Source: Chiridota heheva (taxonomy: Eukaryota > Echinodermata > Holothuroidea > Apodida > Chiridotidae). From it: 64,000 nt of DNA. The stretch's first letter is position 1. Each line of letters begins with the position of its first letter. Shown here in pieces: positions 46,020 to 57,719 of this stretch. The translations under genes were made by a program, and so were the position numbers. Below the pieces are notes generated by a model, which was not told the DNA's origin, made no database searches, and saw only the letters and a list, made by a program, of their open reading frames with translations. Location of the stretch: positions 126,001-190,000 of the forward strand of contig JAIGNY010004464.1 in assembly GCA_020152595.1 (NCBI GenBank), given 5' to 3'.

Positions 46020-46880
46020 CTTTCATAATGACAAAGCGCCTATGCAGTGACCTTGACCTTGACCCCCTCCCCTCCCGTGACCCACCTGCTACCATCATTG
46101 ACCATTCTGCAACCCCAATCCCAAAAATCCTTATAATCCATGCCACCAACAAGCAGGAAAGCTTTAAAAAGTTTCTCCTTTCCTCATCCATAAAGCCCTC
46201 TTTGGCCTTGTCGGTACCCTCCCCAAAGTCTCTACCCTTAGATCCGGTGATCTCCTGGTGCACTGCACCAGGGACACACAAGCCACCACCCTCCTTTCCA
46301 CCAAAACCCTATCCAACTCTGGTATCGACATCACAGTCACCCCCATCGTTCCCTAAACTCCAGCAAAGGCGTCATACGCACCCGCGATCTTGCGTACATG
46401 ACCGATGACGACCTCCAAGAAGAACTAGCTAACCAACATGTAGCCGAAGCCGTCGTCTCGTTCTAAAGAGAGACGGAGCCGAAACTCCCACCAACACCAT
46501 ATTTCTCACTTTCGCAACTCCAACTCTCCTCCCACATCATTGCCGGCTACCTGAGAATCCAGGTCGCCCCTTATATTCCTAACCCTTTACGTTGCTACAA
46601 TTGTCAGAGGTATGGCCACGGGAAAAACTCCTGCCACAGCCAAGCGCGCTGTGGTAACTGCGAGCCCCGGACCATGACAACACCTCCTGCACCAACCCCA
46701 CTCTGCACAAATTGTGACGGTAAACACCCAGCAAACCATCCCTCCTTCTCGAAAGACTGTCCCACCTGGCTTCAGGAAAAACAAATAACTAAACTTAAAA
46801 CCCTTAACCCCAACATAACCTACCCTGAGGCCAGAAACAATTCCTCGCTTCCCTTAACTCCAAGCCTTCCTACTCAAACG
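46020..46880 (+). pseudogene. LINE ORF1 (gag-like, Cys-knuckle) remnant
   Basis: Fragments in shifting frames: ATNKQESFKKF, then a KVSTLRSGDLLVHCTRDTQ-like block, then VAPYIPNPLRCYNCQRYGHG KNSC and LCTNCDGKHPANHPSFSKDC PTWLQEKQI. The CxxCxxxGHxxxxC and CxxCxxxHxxxxxxC knuckles and the PYIPNPLRC lead-in are typical of I/Jockey ORF1 proteins. At least three frameshifts. Confidence 0.88.
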
Positions 46881-47399
46881 TAGTCTCCTCTAACTCTAAT
46901 TCCGCCCCCCAAACACAACTAACACAACAAAACTAACTCCCATGCCCAAACCGACCTCACCTGGCTCTTCTTACCTAGTCCTAAGCCCATCACCATTTCC
47001 AACAACCCAATCACACCCAATACCCACACCACCTCCACCACCACTTCTCTCCTCAACCCCCCTTCCTACTCTAAAGCCCCTACCGCACCCTACACCAACT
47101 CCACTAATACCTTCATACATCAAGCTAAAACCAGCCAAGCAAACAACCAACAAACCAACAAATCAACCAGCAAACAACCAACCAAAAACAACCAATCAAC
47201 AAACAACCTATCAACAAACAACCAATCAACAAACAACCCACCTCCCAAACCCACACTGAAGAGAGTATGGATTGTTCGACACGAACACACCGATCATACT
47301 TCTCGTCCAATTTTCAAAAACAATCGCTCCCAAAGAAACAAATCCAAAGAAAAAAACAAGCGAACTCAGACCCAGCAGATCTTCCTCCAGATAACCCCG

Positions 47400-50300
47400 C
47401 CTCCTTTATGGCATACACCACAATCAATTACAATAACACCCACAACATCATACAATGGAACATTAGGAGCCTTAAGGCCAATTCTGAAGAAATCGACCTT
47501 CTGGCCTCCACCTTCAACCCGGTCGTCTTCTGCCTACAAGAAACTTTCTTGAAAACCACCGACCATTACTCCCTTAACAACTTTGCTTGCTATCACAAAC
47601 ATCAAGTGGATGCTGACAGGGCCTGTGGTGGCGTCTCCATTCTCGTTAGACACGATATCCCACACAGCCCTGTTCGTGTGCACACCGACCTTCAGGCCAT
47701 CTGTATTTCTATCTCCCTCCACAAAACTTTCACTCTCTGCAATATCTATCTCCCTCCCAACACCAACATTCAACCAACCAGCCTTAACAACCTCATCTCT
47801 CAGCTTCCCACCCCTTCATCCTTCTTGGTGACTTCAACGCTCACAACCCTCTGTGGGGCTCTAATACCACCACCCCTAGAGGCAAGTTCATCGAAAACGC
47901 TCTCCGTCAGCACAGCCTGTCCTTACTGAACACTAACTCCCCGACCTACCTTCATCCTGCCACAGGCTCTCTCACCTGTATTGACCTGTCTATCTGTTCC
48001 CCTATCCTCCTCCCTGACTTTAGTTGGAGAGTCACTGCTGACCTCTGTGGTAGTGATCATTACCCTCTTCTTATACACTCCAATCTTCAAATCCCCACTG
48101 AGCACACCCCCCAACTGGAACCTCGACAAGGCTGACTGGTCCCTTTTTGAAACCCTCTGTGACTCACACCTCTCCCCCATCTTCTCGAGGATGAGGATCC
48201 CATGTCTAACTTCAGTAATATCCTTATCAACATCGCCACCTGCTCAATTCCCAAAACCTCCAAACCCCCAAATCATCCCCCCCACCCCTGGTTCTCAGAT
48301 GACTGCAAAACCGCCATCAAGAACAGGAAAAGATCCCTCAGGAACTTTAAAACTAACCCGACCACCCATAACCTTAACCTCTTTCGCATCAGCCGTGCAA
48401 GGCCAGACGCACTATCAAGGACAGTAAAACCAACACTTGGAACAACTTTATCTCTTCTCTCACCACCAACACCCCCACTAAGAAGATTTGGAGAATGGTT
48501 AACAGCTTCCACGGCAGAGTAGGCAAATCTTCCATCTCCCATCTCTCCTGGAATGGAGACCTTCTCACTGCAAAAAAAAAGACATCGTTGACCACCTCGC
48601 CGCCTCTTTCAGCAACATCTCGGCCTCGACCAACTACTCCAATGCTTTCAAAATCAAAAAGCTTGCGATGAAGCCCGGAGAATCACTTTTCCTCTGACAA
48701 CTCCGAAAGCTACAACACCCCTCTCACCCTTTCTGAATTAAACCAAGCCATCAGCGACGCTGGCTGCACCTCCAAGGGCCCAGATAACATCCCCTATCAG
48801 TTTCTGAAACACCTCCCCATCAAAGCCACCACTACCCTACTCACCATCTTCAACCACATTTGGTCCTCACACTCCTTTCCCCTATCTGGAGGACAGCTAT
48901 TGTCATCCCCGTCCTTAAACCGGGAAGGATAGCACCGACCCCACCAGCTACCGACCCATCGCCCTTACTTGCTGTCTCTGTAAAATTATGGAAAAGATCA
49001 TTAATCAGAGACTAAACTGGTTCCTCGAGACCAACAGAATCCTCTCTCCTCACCAAAGCGGCTTCAAAACGTCGCAATACCTAGACCAGTTAATTACGCT
49101 CGACACCGCTATCCGGGAATCCTTTGCAAAAAGGAACACCTCATTGCCATATTTTTTGACCTCGAGAAAGCTTTCGACACTACTTGGAAATACGGCATTA
49201 CCCGGAAACTTCACACCATTGGCCTCAGAGGCCACCTCCCCATCTTTATTCAAAACTTCCTCTCACCCAGGCAGTTCCAAGTTCAGTATTGGCCACACCC
49301 TCTCCAAGCCGTACCCCAAGAAGAGGGCGTCCCCCAAGGCAGCATCCTCTCCCCACTCTCTTCAACCTGAGCATTAATGACATCGGGAATGACCTTGGCC
49401 CCAGCATCAAGCGCACCCTCTACGTGGATGACTTCACCATCTTCTACTCCTCCCCTAGCTTTCCTATTGTTGAAAATAGGCTTCAAACCAGCCTCAATCA
49501 GCTGCAAGTCTGGAGCAACAATAACGGTTTTAGATTCTCCAAAGACAAGACAGTCTGCATGCACTTTTGTCATTTCAACAACCTCCACCCCAACCCGAAC
49601 TTTGTGCTCAATGGGAATCGCATCCCTAAAGTTGAAAACACAAAGTTCCTTGGTCTTACTCTAGACCCCAAGCTCACCTACAAGCCACACATCACCAACC
49701 TGAAACTAAAATGCAATAGCTCCCTCAACATCCTCCGACTGCTCTCCAACACTACTTGGGGAGCGAACATATGCTCTCCTCAAAATTTTCAGGCTCACCA
49801 TTCGTGCCAAGCTTGACTATGGCAATATTGTTTACTGTGTCGCTCACAACTCATACCTCAACCACATTAACACCATCCAAAATGAAGCCCTCAGGCTTTG
49901 TCTAGGAGCCTACAGGACCTCCCCAATCACTAGCCTTCATGTTGAAGCCAACGAACCCCCTTTCTACTTAGATGTAAACAGCTTAGCCTCTCCTATGCTT
50001 TTAGAGTCCTCACCAACACCCAGAACCCTGTTTACAACCTCATTAGGTACCCCAATTTCTCCTCCTCTTTGATAGGACTAAAACCCTATCGCCCCCTTCA
50101 GCTTACGATTAAATCAGACCTCTTTCAACTTGGCATCAACCCCGCCACTCTCGGCACCTATTCCTGGCCCACTTTTCCGCCTTGGGCCACCCCCTTCCTT
50201 CTGTCCACCTAGACCTCTCCACTTATAACAAAACTCAAACTCACCCTAATCTCTTCATCAATCTCCACAACCAAATCAAAGACCAACTCTCAAATTACAC

Positions 50301-51020
50301 CTCCATCTATACTGATGGCTCCAAGGAAGGCAACAAGACAGCTGCTGCTGCCATCATCCAAGACATCACCCTCAGTAGCAGACTTCCTGACCACTCATCC
50401 ATCTTTTCAGCCGAGGCTAAGGCCATTCTCCTCGCCCTCAACTTTATTGAGTACTCTCCTCTTAGTCACTTTGCCATTTTCTCTGACTCAAAGGCTGTTC
50501 TTACTTCATTACTTAATCTTAAATGGGATAACCTCACCTGCCACCTCCTCCTCCGGAAACTCTTTTCTCCCACCCTCTGCAGGAAAAGTGTTCTTTTCTT
50601 CTGGATACCCAGCCATGTTGGCATCCCTGGCAATGACAGGGCTGATACAGCCGCTAAGCTTGCCCTTAACCTCCTCCCTTCCTTTTCCCAAAACCCTCTC
50701 TGACATCAAACCGCTTATCGCTTCTCTTGTTCGTGACCGCTGGCAAACCTTATGGAACTTCCAAATTGATAACAAACTCCATGTTATCCAGCCCACAATC
50801 CCAATCAAATCCACCATCAACAACCTTTCTCGATCGACAACGTTCATATTACCCGTCTTAGAATTGGTCACACCCACCTCACTCACTCCCACCTCCTTAT
50901 TGGTTCCCCAACCCTCTGTAACAATTGCCACTGCATCCTTACAATCCAACACGTTCTCCTTGCTTGCCCCTGTACAACCTTCCCAGAGCTTCTCTCGCTC
51001 CCCACAACTCAATTGCTGAG
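47400..51020 (+). pseudogene. LINE ORF2 (endonuclease, reverse transcriptase, RNase H) remnant
   Basis: Endonuclease: IIQWNIRSLKANSEEIDLLA, FCLQETFL, then LGDFNAHNPLWGS near 47825. Reverse transcriptase: an SKGPDNIPYQFLK motif near 48770, IMEKIINQRLNWFL (48985), FFDLEKAFDTTW (49155), GVPQGSILSP (49330) and the catalytic YVDDFTIF (49421). RNase H: YTDGSKEGN (50310), AEAKAILLALN (50410), FSDSKAVLTSL (50480) and HVGIPGNDRADTAA (50620), so all four acidic residues are present. A C-terminal Cys/His knuckle follows. Domain order and motifs are clear, but the frame changes repeatedly. Confidence 0.92.
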
Positions 51021-51374
51021 TTCTTCCAAAAAAATCCTCCAGATAAAATAGTCTCCTTCCTTCAGCATGCATCCCTCTATAACCATATTTAATCCTCCTC
51101 TTCCACCCCCTCTCTACTTTGTTTTTAGTTTTACCCATGCACCTCCTCTCTCGATCACAGCTTTCTGGCTTTTGTTCTTGAATTTCTCTCATTCTTCCCT
51201 GGTCTCTTTCCTTACTACCTCTAAAATGATCTGACCTCTCAGGCACAATTTGACCTTCGTTGTCGTGGTGCCGTTAAGACCTCATCAAACAAACAAACAA
51301 GCTTAGAGCGCGCGCGTGATAAGAAGGATGTACACCAGATGTCGGCGGTTTTCTTATCCATCTATCTTTGACAA

Positions 51375-51690
51375 GTCTAGTGGCGTTGCCAGAGATTTTC
51401 GTTTGGGGGGCACAGCAGTTCAGAGGAGGAAAATTGTGAGGGGGGGGGGGGGCACTATTAAAGTGGCGCCTATTGGTGGCACGTGAGACGTGCGCATACC
51501 GACATGGGGTCCAGGGGCCTGCTTAATGGCCTTTGGTGGGGTCCAGGGTAAAATCCTCGCCCCCGAAATCTTTGCAGATTTCTTGTTTTTGATGCCCCAA
51601 AATGGCCTAAAATCAAACACATAAATTCCAAAATTAAATTAAAAACAGGAAGAAAATTTTGTGCCTCCCCTTAGCGACGCCTCTGGCAAA
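51375..51690. mobile_element. Small MITE with inverted ends, nested in hAT-like flank
   Basis: The left end ctagtggcgttgccagagat and right end ccccttagcgacgcctctgg are imperfect inverted complements (core tggcgt/gccagag). The interior has a G-run, tggggtccagggg and a gcctcccctt end. About 0.3 kb, no coding capacity. Confidence 0.6.
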
Positions 51691-51994
51691 GCTGCGAGTC
51701 TGCTCAATTTATATCGGCACTGAAGATAACATTTTATTTGATAAGCTGCGATGTTTTAGTGCGTTGATCTGCTAGGGAAAAACCCAAAGTAAACGAGTAT
51801 TTTGCAATTTTTACTGATCTCTTGTAAGAATGATCGGTATGATCTATAATTTTTCCAATACGACTATTTTTCACAAGTCAGATTAGATTGTCTGGCGGGC
51901 CAGATTTGGCCCGCGGAACGCCTATTAATAATTGCCGCTCTAAACCATCCAAATTTTTCATTGTGGATATATTACTTGTGTGCTTCTTTTGTAG

Positions 51995-52123
51995 CCATTT
52001 TGTGACAATCATGAGGATGGTGTTACTCTGGCCATTATCAGCTGCAATGAATGCCAAAACCTCTGTGGTGACTGTGACAGAATACTTCACTTGCCTAAAG
52101 TCAAGAGGAATCATTTTCGTAAG
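51995..52123 (+). CDS. MYCBP2: MYCBP2 window exon 24: B-box-like zinc motif
   Basis: Acceptor gcttcttttgtag, donor CGTAAG|gtaaga, 43 codons. It encodes PFCDNHEDGVTLAIISCNEC, QNLCGDCDRILHLPKVKRNH. The pattern C-x2-H...C-x2-C-x3-C-x2-C...H-x6-H fits a B-box-like zinc-binding segment found at this place in PHR proteins (CDNHDDGETAAIILCNVCGN-type in vertebrates). Confidence 0.95.
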
Positions 52124-52325
52124 GTAAGAATCTGTCTGTTATGTAGGTTATATCCTGTGTTTATTTGGGCCTTAAGTAAACTGGATTGATTAAATCATCC
52201 ATTTAAATGAAATTCATTCATAAGGTTTCTTTTTGAAAATGCGTATTGTTTATTACAGATTTGAAGTGATATATTTCAAACATGTGTTTCTGAAATGATT
52301 TTCTTAGCATTACTGAAATTTAGTT

Positions 52326-52665
52326 AAACAAATTTAAAGTCTCAAATTAAAATGTTGAGTGTCTGCCTAGACAGCTATATCCACTCAGTAAAAGCACCCC
52401 TTTCAATCAATTTTCAGTGATCATCTGAATAGCCATACAATGACGATCCATCTATAAAAACAAGAGGTCAAAATGTTTCTTTCCCTTTTGTTTGATTCAA
52501 TTTTAAAAAAGACTGAAATTAAGTTAAACAAGTTAAAAAACCCAAAATAAAAATGTTGAGTGTCCTCCTAGACAACCACATCCATTCAGTAGACGCACCC
52601 TTGAATCAATTTTCATTTATCATTTGAATAGCCATATGATGACGATCCATCTATGAAATGTTTAT
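52326..52665. repeat. Two-copy tandem duplication, about 190-bp period
   Basis: Blocks beginning aaatgttgagtgtctgccta (52350) and aaatgttgagtgtcctccta (52550) continue in parallel to tgacgatccatctat. About 80 percent alike. Confidence 0.85.
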
Positions 52666-52791
52666 TTCCCTGATGTTTGATTCAGTTTAGTTTAAAAGAA
52701 TTGCTCGTCGCGTCGTGTTTGGTGTGAAATGGCTTTTAGCCTCCTATCCTCTAAAGTTGTCCATAAACCTCTAAGGGCTGTTTTCTTGCAG

Positions 52792-52927
52792 GTGTTCAAG
52801 GATGAGGAGGATTCCATTAAGGTTGATCTCCACGAGGGATGTGGAAGAAGCAAGCTGTATTGGATCACAGCTTTAGCAGACTCCAAGACCCTCAAAGCAA
52901 TGGTGGAATTCAAAGAAATTTCAACTG
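52792..52927 (+). CDS. MYCBP2: MYCBP2 window exon 25
   Basis: Acceptor gttttcttgcag, donor TCAACTG|gtaaca. It encodes VFKDEEDSIKVDLHEGCGRS and KLYWITALADSKTLKAMVEF, close to the AIKVDLHEGCGRTKLFWLMA block. Phase 0 to 1. Confidence 0.96.
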
Positions 52928-53480
52928 GTAACAAATTCAATCCTAACACACGTATATAGTTAAACCCACATCCTTTTCAATTTCTACATTTCACAATGTG
53001 TGCAGGGATTGGATGTAGCTTATTCTTATTTGCCCATTAGTTTCTATTGTGTGTTGTTGTCTGCAATCATTCAAACAAACTTGTAATAGTAAATCTTTAG
53101 TACTTTAACAACAATGAAAAACTTTAGAAACATTCATCCTTGACTCTCATCTTTATGGCAGGCAAATCAGGGGTGTGGCAATCAGGGTGTGGTTTGTTTG
53201 CCTGCCACATGATGGCTTAATCTGTTGAAAAACTTACAGTCTCTATCATTGATACCATCATAAAAGTATTATCTCAGTAAGTGTCAATTTTTTTGAAAAT
53301 GAACATTTAGCAAGGGTTGATAGTTTTGTCAAGTATAAAATTTTAATTGTAAAACTAACCTAAATTGTAACCATATATAGATAGGAATAAGTGTATGGTG
53401 GATGAATTTTTTACTCTTTTTTGTTCTTTTGTGCTTCTTGTTAGTTAGTAAAGTGACCTAATTTTGTTGTAATGAGTAGC

Positions 53481-53627
53481 ATTTACTTCTACTTATACCT
53501 TACCTTTCATGCTATAAATATGCAATCTGGTCACATGACCTGATTCTAACAACCAGATTGCATATTTATAGCATGGAAGGTAAATATAACTCTCGTAAAT
53601 ATTCCTACTACGCGTAGCGGGGTAAAT
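53481..53627. mobile_element. Minimal DIRS-type ITR-to-ITR palindrome
   Basis: The left ITR (tacttctacttatacctta, ctataaatatgcaatctggt cacatgacctgattctaac) is directly joined to the right ITR (accagattgcatatttatag catggaaggtaaatataact), ending in ctactacgcgtagcgg. It is a 147-bp near-perfect hairpin, either internally deleted or a solo recombination product. It lies 115 bp upstream of the exon 26 acceptor. Confidence 0.8.
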
Positions 53628-53742
53628 CTGTAGGAGGATACCTTATCCGTGTATGTCACTTGTCTCTCAATTATTGTGTTGCTAATTGAAACTTGCATTT
53701 TGACATAAAAAAATTCTTCTTCTTCACTCTCAAAACCCACAG

Positions 53743-53852
53743 GAAAGTCGATGGGAAGCAGTACTCAAAGTGTGTGTCGTTTTTGTGGAAATCAGGTGGC
53801 ATCCTCCAGCGCAGTCCTTATGAGCAATGTGTGCTCTGACTCAGATTGCCAG
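53743..53852 (+). CDS. MYCBP2: MYCBP2 window exon 26: Cys-rich knuckle
   Basis: Acceptor ctcaaaacccacag, donor TGCCAG|gtatgg. It encodes GKSMGSSTQSVCRFCGNQVA then VLMSNVCSDSDCQ. The CRFCG...VCSDxDCQ cysteines pair with those of the next exon to form a zinc-binding segment before the RING. A palindromic DIRS-derived ITR element lies about 115 bp upstream. Phase 1 to 0. Confidence 0.95.
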
Positions 53853-54215
53853 GTATGGGTGTTTTGTGTACAGATGTGATAAGCAGCATTTAGATTATTA
53901 TACATTTTTTTATATAATGCTGTTAATATAAATGAACAGGTAGAGGCAATAGCAGCACTTTAATACAAGTTTCCTTCTAAATTTAACCTTTTTTGAATGC
54001 ACCCTTTGTTGCTTTATTTTACCTTGAAATAATTTTACCTCTCTGACACAATAAGACCTTTGCTGTTGATGTGCTAACCAATCTAAGAATAGAAATAGGG
54101 TGAAAATTGTCCATATGAAAACATGAATTTTTAGGTTTTATCATTCTAATCTTTAAGCAAATGTATGATGTATGAATGGAAAAATATCAGATATCTGATC
54201 AATATTTCTCTTCAG
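53853..54215. other. Intron between exons 26 and 27
   Basis: AT-rich, with a fragment cctctctgacacaataagacctttgctgttgatgtgc-like (54037-54080) reminiscent of a LINE 3' tail. Too short to call. Confidence 0.4.
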
Positions 54216-54401
54216 AAATTTGCGAAGACTGTTTGTAGCAAGACGTTGCCATGTGGTCACCTGTGTGGAGGAATCAAGGATGAGAGCGTGTGTCTCCCGT
54301 GTCTACATGGATGCAGCAGAGATGGCACCCTCAAGCAAGATTCAGAGGACATGTGTATGATTTGCTTCACAGAGGCTTTGTCTTGTGCACCTTCACTTCA
54401 G
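54216..54401 (+). CDS. MYCBP2: MYCBP2 window exon 27: Cys-rich segment and start of RING
   Basis: Acceptor atttctcttcag, donor CTTCAG|gtaaag, 62 codons. It encodes KFAKTVCSKTLPCGHLCGGI, CLPCLHGCSRDGTLKQDSED, then CMICFTEALSCAPSLQ. The PCGHxCGG and CLPCLHGC motifs are zinc knuckles. CMICFTEAL opens the RING finger with its first two metal ligands; the rest of the RING is in the next exon. Confidence 0.97.
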
Positions 54402-55100
54402 GTAAAGGGTTTGACAATTTCTTCATGATATTCACCAACTACAATAAGATTATCCCAGCCTCCGCAGATATACACTGTTAATAAACTCTGACCCATCCAT
54501 CTGACCTCCTTACAACAGAGCATCACACCAGTATATTTACTACCAGCAGCATAGCCAGCATCACAATTTTAAGGGGACCACAATCTCTCTTAGTCTCGGG
54601 GGCAACAGCGTCATTTGGCCCCTCTGTTTATGCCTCTGTTTACTCCAGCTAGGTAATTGAAAACAACTTAATATCAGGGATTGATGAAGTATCATGACAT
54701 AAATTGTAATTTCTTATCGTACCAGCATATTTTTGACTCGCTCAACTGAAAAGTGAACTCCCTCACATTATTGTAGAATACTGGGGTATGATTTCCAGTG
54801 TCGTAAATGAAAATAATTTTTGAATTATTTGAAATTTAAAGATTTGTCTTCAAAACATTGAAATAGGTATTTCAGTAATGTATCCTTCAAGTTGTGTTGA
54901 AATATGCAGGTAAGTTGGACACTTTCCTCTATTTGGTATTTTCTTTCAAATTAAAAGAAAGCTTTCAGCACTGGGTGCTTATTGATGCATACTATCCATT
55001 GTGCCTTTAGCCTGATACATGGTACATGATGCTCCATTTGTTACCCATGCTGCCAATATGGCTGACATTTGACCTGTGACCTCCATTCCTTTTTCTGCAG
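54402..55100. other. Intron between exons 27 and 28
   Basis: A possible small SINE/MITE remnant (54535-54655, with agggg accacaatctc and gcccctctgtttatgcctct) in otherwise unique AT-rich sequence. Confidence 0.4.
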
Positions 55101-55208
55101 CTTGAGTGTGGGCATGTGTTTCACCAGCACTGCTGTAAGGAAGTTTTGGACAGAAGATGGGTAGGACCTAGAATTACGTTTGGATTTACCTTGTGTCCAA
55201 TCTGTAAG
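55101..55208 (+). CDS. MYCBP2: MYCBP2 window exon 28: remainder of RING finger
   Basis: Acceptor cctttttctgcag, donor TGTAAG|gtaaga, 36 codons. It encodes LECGHVFHQHCCKEVLDRRW and VGPRITFGFTLCPICK. The ligands C-x-H-x2-H-x2-C and the final C-x2-C complete a RING with the family's unusual long insertion. The RING recruits the ubiquitin-loaded E2 for transfer to the downstream relay cysteines. Confidence 0.98.
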
Positions 55209-55671
55209 GTAAGATCATTCTTCTTGACACTAAGTAATGCCATTGTCCTTTGTGAAAATTGTAGTCTGTGAATCTGTCTTTTATGCGAAGTAGCTGTTAT
55301 AGTTAAAAATCATACAGCTTGACTCATTTACCTAAGTTCTTCATTTCATTTCAAGAATTTTACTCCAGCCAAACAATTACAAAATATACTCATATATCAA
55401 GTGAAACTAGATGCATCTTAAGATGCATCTTAAAGATATATAACTGAATTAATTTAGATTGAATGAGTTTTCATCTTTGAGTAAAAAATCTTTAAGTGAC
55501 TGAGGAGATAAGGCACAAACTATGTAAAGCTTATTGGTGCAAAATCCCAGAAAATATAGACAATGAATTCAGTATGTATATACAAAAGATCAGTATTGCA
55601 ATGCTTTGAAGTTGTCCTTGTAAAGTAACTTTATTGCAACTTAATTGATATAATTGTTTTGCCCATTGTAG
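55209..55671. other. Intron between exons 28 and 29
   Basis: AT-rich; nothing recognised beyond a local duplication gatgcatcttaa at about 55410-55430. Confidence 0.5.
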
Positions 55672-55881
55672 GGAAGCATTAGTCACAAATCTTTGCGGGA
55701 GGAACTGACACCAATTCAAGCACTGGAGGCAGATGTTCGTAAAAAAGCCTTGATGAGATTAGAGTATGAGGGGCTCCATCAGTGTGAAGCCATTACCACT
55801 CCTGGTGCACGGTATCATAGCAATCCTGCTGGGTTTGCCATGAACAGATATGCATACTATGTATGCTTTAAATGTAAAAAG
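55672..55881 (+). CDS. MYCBP2: MYCBP2 window exon 29: RING to tandem-cysteine linker
   Basis: Acceptor tttgcccattgtag, donor AAAAAG|gtaagt, 70 codons. It encodes KSLREELTPIQALEADVRKK, ALMRLEYEGLHQCEAITTPG, then FAMNRYAYYVCFKCKK. It is the linker helix and first CxxC of the tandem-cysteine (TC) domain, close to KALMRLEYEGLHKSEAITTP in vertebrates. A 3.9-kb DIRS-type element lies in the next intron. Confidence 0.98.
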
Positions 55882-57719
55882 GTAAGTAAAAGAATCATTG
55901 TGTGCAGTAACCCATCTGTACCTTTCTCCTTTGTAGTTTTTTTTCTCACACTACCTACTCGTGGCCTATATGACTATTCCAGTTGAGGTGCAACCAACCC
56001 ATTTGTACTTAATAGTTGTGAAAATATGTTGCAAGATGGGCAAGCATAAAAGGAGATACATTTTTAAGGTTTGTGTCAAGTTTGAAGTCCATGGTTTTTA
56101 TGTCCTGGCAGTGTTTAATGTTTTGATTTACTTCAAAATATACCTTACCTTCTGTGCTATTAAAATATGCAATCTAGTCTCTCAGATCTGATTCATCATT
56201 AAATGCCATCAACACTAAAAACGTAGTTAACTCTCTCTGACACATCCAGGACAGTATCAAGTACACTCACTTTTTCATCTATTTACCTCATATTTTATGA
56301 TGCTCATCCTCTGATGAGGGCACAGGGGGAGGGGGGGGGGAAGCTTTGGCCTCCCCCCTTGGGCATGAATAACTTATTTACTCTCCTCCTTTGTCTTCCC
56401 TACAAGTTTGAAGTACCAAGCTGAATCAATAGTGATGACTGCTGCCTAATCTGCAAGAATTTTATTTCTGCGGTTTTCTTAACAAAAAAAAAGAAGAAGT
56501 AAAACACAGTAAGGTTTCAAAGTTTTTTCTTTTCCTGGCCCATGCTAAGGTGTCCCTACATGGTACTTGTGACCTCAGGTGACCCCTTATTTTTCTATTC
56601 TGCAAAAAGAAACTAAGCACCCTTTTGAAGGTTCCGGGCATACAAATTGATACAGGAGGAGAGACAAGAAAGAAAAGAAGACTGTTTGTCTGTTTTTCTT
56701 TCCTTACAGCTGGAGGATTCTCCCCTACACAGGGGCATTTCCTCTTTATTCCCTTACTGTGTGTCAATGGGATTTTAGGTGTTTGTTACACCTGGTTGTT
56801 GGTTACATAACGCATAGCTGTTTGACGGCCCTTTTTGCTCCTACAGGTTGGTCACAGCCCACTGCTTTTACCATTCAAGGCTTTGTTAGCTTTCTGTGTG
56901 GCTTCAGCACGTGATCTCCAAGGTGTTCCTTGTTTACTGTGTCCTCCTTTGTTAGTGTCAGCTTGAATACCGTAGCGCATACTTCAGCTGCCACACCTGT
57001 GGAATTCCAACTATTCCTTAGTGACAGCTTGGATACTAGCGTATCCGTAACAGTATCATATCTGTGGAATTTTAACAATTCAAGGCTTTGGTAGCCTATT
57101 GTACAGGTCTTTATGCTTGGATACCACAGTGTATTCATAGTGGTTACCACTGTTTGGAGACTTTCCTTCTAGGTACTTGGTTACCGTCACAGCTTCACGC
57201 TGAGGCTGTTAATCAGAGAGCTCCTTTTGTTCGGCTGAAGTCAGCCATTTGAATGTGCTGGACACCGTGGTTACCATGGTTGTCCTTGGTTACTGTCGCA
57301 ACTCCGTGTTGGAGCCATTTGAGCTAAGAAGGACCACACGACCCCAAGTTTGGGTCATCAGCCTTTCCCTAGCAGGGTAACCCTATAGCTCTCCACAGGT
57401 TTACATAGCCAGTTCAGCAGTTGCTACCATAGCAGTTTGGCTTTCAGGCTACTGGAATTCCTATATGGTCCAAGGTCAGACCGCGAAAGTTAACCATGCC
57501 CCTACTTTACTTGTCAGGACCCACAAGTTCCCTTGTATGTTTGTGAGGACTGGATGCGCAGTCACCCATACTTACTACACAGTCCCTCACTCAGTTCCTT
57601 GATAAACTGTTTCATTTGCTCAATTCTTTTTTTTACCCTTAACCCTCAGGTGGGACTACTTCTAAGGAAAGCTATCTGTTTATAGCTGAGAGTTTTTCTC
57701 TTAACAGGACTGGCATGCA

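Larger units (their letters stand above)
45770..51300 (+). mobile_element. Near-full-length I/Jockey-type LINE with RNase H (decayed)
   Basis: It has two coding regions: ORF1 with Cys-rich nucleic-acid-binding knuckles, and ORF2 with AP endonuclease, reverse transcriptase and RNase H. The 3' end is tgccgttaagacctcatcaa then acaaacaaacaa. The presence of RNase H fits I-group LINEs rather than CR1 or L1. Many frameshifts mean it is inactive in this copy. A possible short target duplication agagcg occurs near 45750 and at 51305; this is weak. The 5' boundary is an estimate. Confidence 0.9.
45584..51937. mobile_element. hAT-like element split by a LINE (tentative)
   Basis: The left end caggggttctaaattg has hAT-like terminal form. 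The right end contains ggcgggccagatttggcccg cggaa, a phrase common near hAT-type ends, and finishes attgccg. A near-perfect 8-bp duplication (ctctaaat at 45576-45583, ctctaaac at 51938-51945) flanks the whole. The inner part is occupied by the LINE (45770-51300) and a smaller MITE. The terminal repeats match only weakly. Confidence 0.45.

Noticed and set aside
45851-46408. Intact 185-codon LINE ORF1
   Set aside because: The frame covers only part of ORF1 and leaves the homologous reading after the ATNKQESFKK segment; ORF1 is frameshifted.
47904-48180. Separate minus-strand genes in the LINE body
   Set aside because: Shadows of ORF2; no independent motif.
50509-51246. 245-codon minus-strand frame
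   Set aside because: Antisense shadow of the LINE RNase H region.
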